From: Gryganskiella cystojenkinii
Lineage: Eukaryota > Mortierellomycota > Mortierellomycetes > Mortierellales > Mortierellaceae
Reading direction: 5' to 3'
Length of the DNA stretch: 12,028 nt
NCBI GenBank assembly: GCA_015852425.1
Contig: JAAAIG010001034.1
Location: forward strand, 1 to 12,028
The translations under genes were made by a program, and so were the position numbers. The notes beneath the pieces were generated by a model. The model was not told where the DNA came from and made no database searches. It saw only the letters and a list, made by a program, of their open reading frames with translations. Positions 8,395-12,028 of this stretch are shown here, in pieces; positions within the stretch are counted from its first letter, which is position 1; each line of letters begins with the position of its first letter.

Positions 8395-9067
8395 GCGCGT
8401 TTGGTTCGTCTCTTCTTCCTTGTTCCTAAAAAAGGTGGGTTTCCTCTTTTTTTTTTTTTTTTTGTTTGCTGTGTCTGTTTGTGAATGTGTATGTGGAGTA
8501 GGAAGTAGGACAGTAACAGACAACAAAGAGAGAGGACGAATGGACGGTCTTTCTCCCTTTCAGATTCGATCGTCAATGGGCCCGGGGACGTCTATTGTTG
8601 GTTGCGTCCGGATGAGGGTTCTCTTTCTTGCTCTGGTCCTGGAATTGCGGAATCTCGAATCGAATGTGAACAAGGAAGACTTGAGGGGAGAGGGCAAAAA
8701 AGATCTAGTCTACTGAAGGAAAAGGAAAGGGATGCAAGACAACAAACAAATAGAGCAACAAAAACAGGACGACAGACGCAAACCGACATGTACCGGCGAT
8801 CGGCAGAAGATATTTGCGCGGTGCTCAGAGATTATTTTTTCCTTTTTCTTCTCTCTGTTTTGTCGACACAAACTCGGTCTCTTCTTCTCCACTTCATTAT
8901 TCTCAAGAAAAGCCATGTTCTCCAATATTGCGGAGCATAACAGCCGATAATGTTTAATGGTTTTAAAAATGCAAAAAAAAAGAGAGAAATGAAAAAATGT
9001 CTATGATACAATGTGGATAGGGTAAAATGCTACTTTCTACTTTTTCTTTAAAGGCGTATACTCTCCT
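8395..9067. other. Spacer: Bst1 leader/promoter and Dbp7 3' UTR
   Basis: Both flanking genes read on the minus strand. The half next to Bst1 (8395 to about 8786) has no minus-strand ATG and contains a 17-T run (8447-8463; poly-A in the transcript sense) and CT-rich stretches, consistent with a leader. Farther up, minus-strand ATGs at 8789 and 8916 open frames of 65 and 68 codons. These would be upstream ORFs only if transcription starts that far away. The half next to Dbp7 is A/T-rich 3' UTR. I see no RNA gene or mobile element. Confidence 0.6.
8953..8958 (-). terminator. Possible variant poly(A) signal ATTAAA of the Dbp7 gene
   Basis: ATTAAA on the minus strand, 109 nt after the Dbp7 TAA, in A/T-rich DNA. 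No canonical AATAAA was seen closer, so this is the best candidate, though weak. Confidence 0.35.
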
Positions 9068-11866
9068 TTACTTGGTCTTCTTCTTGCGCTTCAACATCGG
9101 CCCTACGAGGGATTTATAGTCACCCACAGCAAACTCGCTCATGTCGTTCTTGCGCTTCAACACAATCTTGGGCTTGGCTCTTTCTTCCTTCTCTCGCTCC
9201 TTTTGTGATTTCCTGATCACTCGCGTCTCGTCGTCGGGATCATGGGCACCGTTCGACTTGCGACCAGGACCGGCCTGTTGTTTCTTCTTCTTGGGCTGGG
9301 GAATATCCGAAGGTGCCTCTCGAAGTGCAAAACTCTTGGCAATATGGCCTAGATGCAAATTCTTGATGTGGAAAATATGTTTCTCGGCCGCTGGATGAGT
9401 CGCATACGATTTCACAAAAGCCCAGAAAGCTCCACGAGCGATAGCCATGTTCTATTTAAGATTTAAGAAAAAAAAGGGCTTCTGTTGTCAGCGACTTGAT
9501 CAAAAATAAAAAAGTAAACAGAGCGCGTACCCTTTGGTAACACACAGAACAAACAAGGTGCGTTGGCTGTTGCAAATATTTTGAGAACAGCACTTGGTGA
9601 TACAGATGCAAAAAATGTTAAACAAAAACAAACACGGATCTATCTTTACCTCAGGGGTGTGGAGGTTATACCGTTCAAAACTGTTTTGAATATCGGTCGC
9701 GGGCTGTTGGTAATCCGTTGACTTTGGCGGAGCCAACTTCATCAGGATATTAGTCACGGTCACCTCCTGGGTCGGGAGCCCCTGAGCAGTCAACAACTCC
9801 AGGTACTTGACTTCACTCGGCAACAGGAACAAGACTGCCTCACCATCACGTCCCAAACGGGCCGTACGACCAACACGATGGACATAATCCTTAAGATCAG
9901 AGGGTGGATCATACTGGATAATATGGCTGACATCCGGAAGATCCAATCCACGAGCTGCGACATCGGTCGCAAACAACACACCACTGGGAGCCTTGCAGAA
10001 TTCGAAATATGTATCAGTTCTGAGCCCCTGGGCAAGGTTTCCATGGAGACGGAACAACGGGACGTCTGGAAGGATAGCGCCCATCAACGACAACTGGGCA
10101 CGAGCCTTTCTAGCGTTAGCTCTCTCAGTCTCACGCTTAGCCTTGTACATCTCATCCGTGATCGCCTTGGCATCGATACGGTTCGAGGCCGAGACAAAGT
10201 CTGGGATTTCCTCCGTTGGTTTGTCGTCCTCGTCCTCGTCGTCGTTATAGTTCTGACCAAAGAATCCGTCCTGCGAGGGTTCCTTCTTGGTCTCCTTGCC
10301 AGCATTCGCAAACAATCCGTGGTGGAAATCGACGGAATCACAAGACGACAAGAACACAACCAACTTTGGCGCCTTTGCATTCTTGTCCTTGACCGCAAAC
10401 GCGTTCTTCAACATGGCCGTCAGTGTGACCAATCGCAGCTTTGCTTGAGCAATCACGTACAACTGCTTCAATTGCTCGGGTGTCGAGAACTGTTGAGCAT
10501 GTTTCTCCTCCTTGGTGACCAATTCCTCGCCGGGAATTCCCTTGGTGATCGCGACCTCCTTCTTGGCACTGATGTAAATGGGATCGACAAGCGAGGATCC
10601 TGCAAGACGTTGGACTTCATCGGACAGAGTTGCGGAACAGAGAACCGTCTGCCGTTTCTGGGGCCAGACTTTAGTAGTATCGTTCCCGCTCGTGACCGAG
10701 GCTGCAATCTTGACACGGGCATCCAGAATCTTCAAAATTGCCGTCATGGATTCCTCGAACCCCAATTCCAGCAGACGATCAGCCTCATCCAGGACCAACC
10801 AACGCAGCGACTGAACCTCGAAGGACTTGGTGTTTTGTAAATGATCCAACAGACGACCAGGTGTGCCGACCAGGATGTTGACGCCCTTGCGCAATCTCGC
10901 CTTTTCAGATTTCTTCTTGTCGCCTCCGATAACGATTCCGGGCACGATCCAGTGAGAGTGCTTCTTTCCTGTGATGGAGGATGCGGGCATGCTGAGGAGC
11001 GTTTCCAGCACCTGGAGAATCTGCTTTGCCAATTCGCGTGTCGGGGTCATAATAATAGCGAGTGTACCAATGGAGCGCTTCGATTCCAGATCCAATGCGG
11101 GTGAGGATTCGGATTCGATCAGACGGTTGACAATGGGCAAGAGGTAAGTGAGCGTCTTTCCGGATCCTGTCTCAGCCTGAATAATGACATCGGTGTCGGT
11201 TTTGGGGATATCATCACCGACTTTACGGGTGGGTCCGAGCAAGACGGGAATGGCCTTTTGTTGAATGACGGTGGGCATGGTGACTCTGAGTTTGTTTTGC
11301 ATATGCTTGGCCAAATCCTCGTCAAGTCCGATACCGGTGAAGGTTGAGGTGTTGAGGGGTGCGTTACTGGGCTTGCCGACTGGCCTTGAAAGAGTTTTGA
11401 CCTAATTTCATATGGAAATCATACGATCATCTTAATAACCGAGGACAATAATAATCATGTAAAAAGTTATAAACTACAAAATGCCCAAAACGAAGATATA
11501 TACCTTTTGGATCTTGTCATCGTCGGGTGAGAAAATAGAGGATTGAACCTGAGATTTTCCGTGCATAAGCTTGGCGTCCTTTGAGGCTGCGCTTTCTCCA
11601 GACATGAAGCTGTCAAATGCATCCTGGGCACGAGCCTGAGCCTGTTCACGAGCCTTAACAATAGGGGCGTCGGAGGCCGAAGAGGAAGAGGAAGCTGCTG
11701 TGGAGGAAGAGGAAGGTGGGCGAGATGCGACAGCGACCTTGCGCTTGTCCGACTTTACAGCCTTAACTCTATCCTTCCAACGGCCGCCTTTGGGCTTGGC
11801 CATGCGCATGGGAGCCGAGTCTCCAGAGGGAGCGGCAAAGTTTAATACAAGTCCGCCTCCGTCCAT
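9068..11866 (-). CDS. DBP7: ATP-dependent RNA helicase Dbp7/DDX31 (3 exons)
   Basis: Nucleolar DEAD-box RNA helicase acting in early 60S pre-ribosome assembly. Exons on the minus strand are 11866-11504, 11401-9650 and 9451-9068, all phase 0, giving 832 residues (yeast 742, human DDX31 about 851). The N-terminus [13 protein letters not shown] and GGRWKDRV match the family, supporting this ATG over an in-frame upstream ATG. Helicase motifs: [10 protein letters not shown] 164-173, AETGSGKT 197-204, PTRELA 241-246, GG 280-281, TPGR 301-304, DEAD 326-329, SAT 377-379, [12 protein letters not shown] 599-610 and [10 protein letters not shown] 629-638. [12 protein letters not shown] and LLDHLQNTK are Dbp7-specific. 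An acidic/charged insert lies about 485-560 within the second RecA domain. Exon 3 supplies the C-terminal domain ([22 protein letters not shown]) and a Lys-rich tail ending KRKKKTK. The introns are 102 and 198 nt; the second has CTGAC at 9487-9491. Its ATG at 9448 looks like a separate small gene, but homology shows it is this helicase's last exon. Confidence 0.95.
9452..9649 (-). other. Dbp7 intron 2 (198 nt)
   Basis: Donor GAG|GTAAAG at 9649 and acceptor AAATAG ending at 9452, with CTGAC 36 nt or so before the acceptor. It is the longest intron in the window. Unspliced, the frame runs on for 49 codons, rich in Cys, Phe and Leu, then stops near 9500, losing the conserved C-terminal exon. Confidence 0.85.
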
Positions 11867-12028
11867 TGAAGTGATGGTATGTGGGAGAGTGGGGAAAGGG
11901 AGTGAGATGTAGATGGGATGAAAAGGTGAAGCTGATGAGGGGAAGGCGATGCTTAAATGACAAGAAAAAAAAGGCACACACTTGCTCTCGCAAGAGGTTC
12001 CATGCAATGCTTTGAAAGAAAAAAAAAA
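11867..12028 (-). promoter_or_regulatory. CT-rich leader and upstream region of Dbp7
   Basis: Directly upstream of the ATG the transcript strand reads as C/T-rich sequence with few purines for about 90 nt, as often seen in fungal leaders. An in-frame ATG near 12003 exists, but its extension (Cys, Phe, Pro and Ser-rich) resembles translated leader and lacks the family N-terminus. The true promoter is probably partly beyond the window edge. Confidence 0.45.

Noticed and set aside
8395..8526. Lys-rich N-terminal extension of Bst1 upstream of 8394
   Set aside because: It would need a TTG start and is translated from the 17-nt A-run. The first ATG is at 8394.
8393..8940. Plus-strand ORFs of 72 to 112 codons in the Bst1/Dbp7 spacer
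   Set aside because: They are low-complexity, mutually overlapping in different frames, and antisense to the leader and 3' UTR. No conserved motif is visible.
9068..9448. A separate 126-residue gene starting at ATG 9448
   Set aside because: A TAG acceptor lies three bases before the ATG, phase fits the Dbp7 exon 2 donor, and the sequence is the conserved Dbp7/DDX31 C-terminal domain.
9878..10840. A 320-codon plus-strand ORF beginning with ATG
   Set aside because: It lies wholly antisense to the conserved Dbp7 helicase core in the mirror codon register, and its openness is explained by codon bias. Its sequence has no family-like motifs.
1..12028. Transposon, tRNA, rRNA or CRISPR content
   Set aside because: I saw no transposase or reverse-transcriptase motifs, terminal repeats, tRNA B-box-like arms in context, or spaced repeats. 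The only repeats are homopolymers, a short AGA run near 941-955, and the two-copy repeat at the left edge.

Overview
The window is nuclear DNA of a fungus. It holds four spliced protein-coding genes and no RNA gene, transposon or CRISPR array that I can see. Introns are short (59 to 198 nt), begin GT and end AG, and several carry a CTAAC or CTGAC branch-point motif 20 to 50 nt before the acceptor. Exons are GC-richer than the A/T-rich introns and spacers, and coding starts often follow CT-rich leaders. The Ser/His/Gln-rich tails, intron style and homologies fit an early-diverging fungus of the Mucoromycota, perhaps Mortierella-like. That placement is an inference from style, not a database result.

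Layout from left to right: (1) a minus-strand gene of three exons (1074 to 121) encoding an unrecognised 244-residue protein with a small helical, degenerate EF-hand-like N-terminal domain. (2) A roughly 900 bp spacer, strongly purine-skewed on the plus strand, shared with the divergently transcribed next gene; it ends in a cluster of CACGTG and TCACATGA boxes. (3) A plus-strand gene of three exons (1976 to 3160) for the mitochondrial small-subunit ribosomal protein mS45 (Bot1p family; yeast Mrps35). (4) A convergent 250 bp gap. (5) A minus-strand gene of seven exons (8394 to 3411) for a 1462-residue GPI inositol-deacylase (Bst1/PGAP1) with an unusually long low-complexity cytosolic N-terminus and a C-terminal KKQK. 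(6) A 673 bp spacer holding the AUG-free leader of the deacylase gene and the 3' end of the next gene. (7) A minus-strand gene of three exons (11866 to 9068) for the 832-residue nucleolar DEAD-box helicase Dbp7/DDX31, followed by about 160 bp of its CT-rich leader up to the window edge.

The genes serve unrelated housekeeping roles: mitochondrial translation, GPI-anchor remodelling in the ER, and 60S ribosome biogenesis. They do not form an operon or an evident cluster. Joining the predicted exons keeps the reading frame open in every gene and rebuilds conserved family sequence across the junctions of the three recognised genes. I found no convincing novel defence, mobile or regulatory system. 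The most open questions are the orphan gene at the left edge, the 360-residue tail on Bst1, and two introns whose retention would change a C-terminus.
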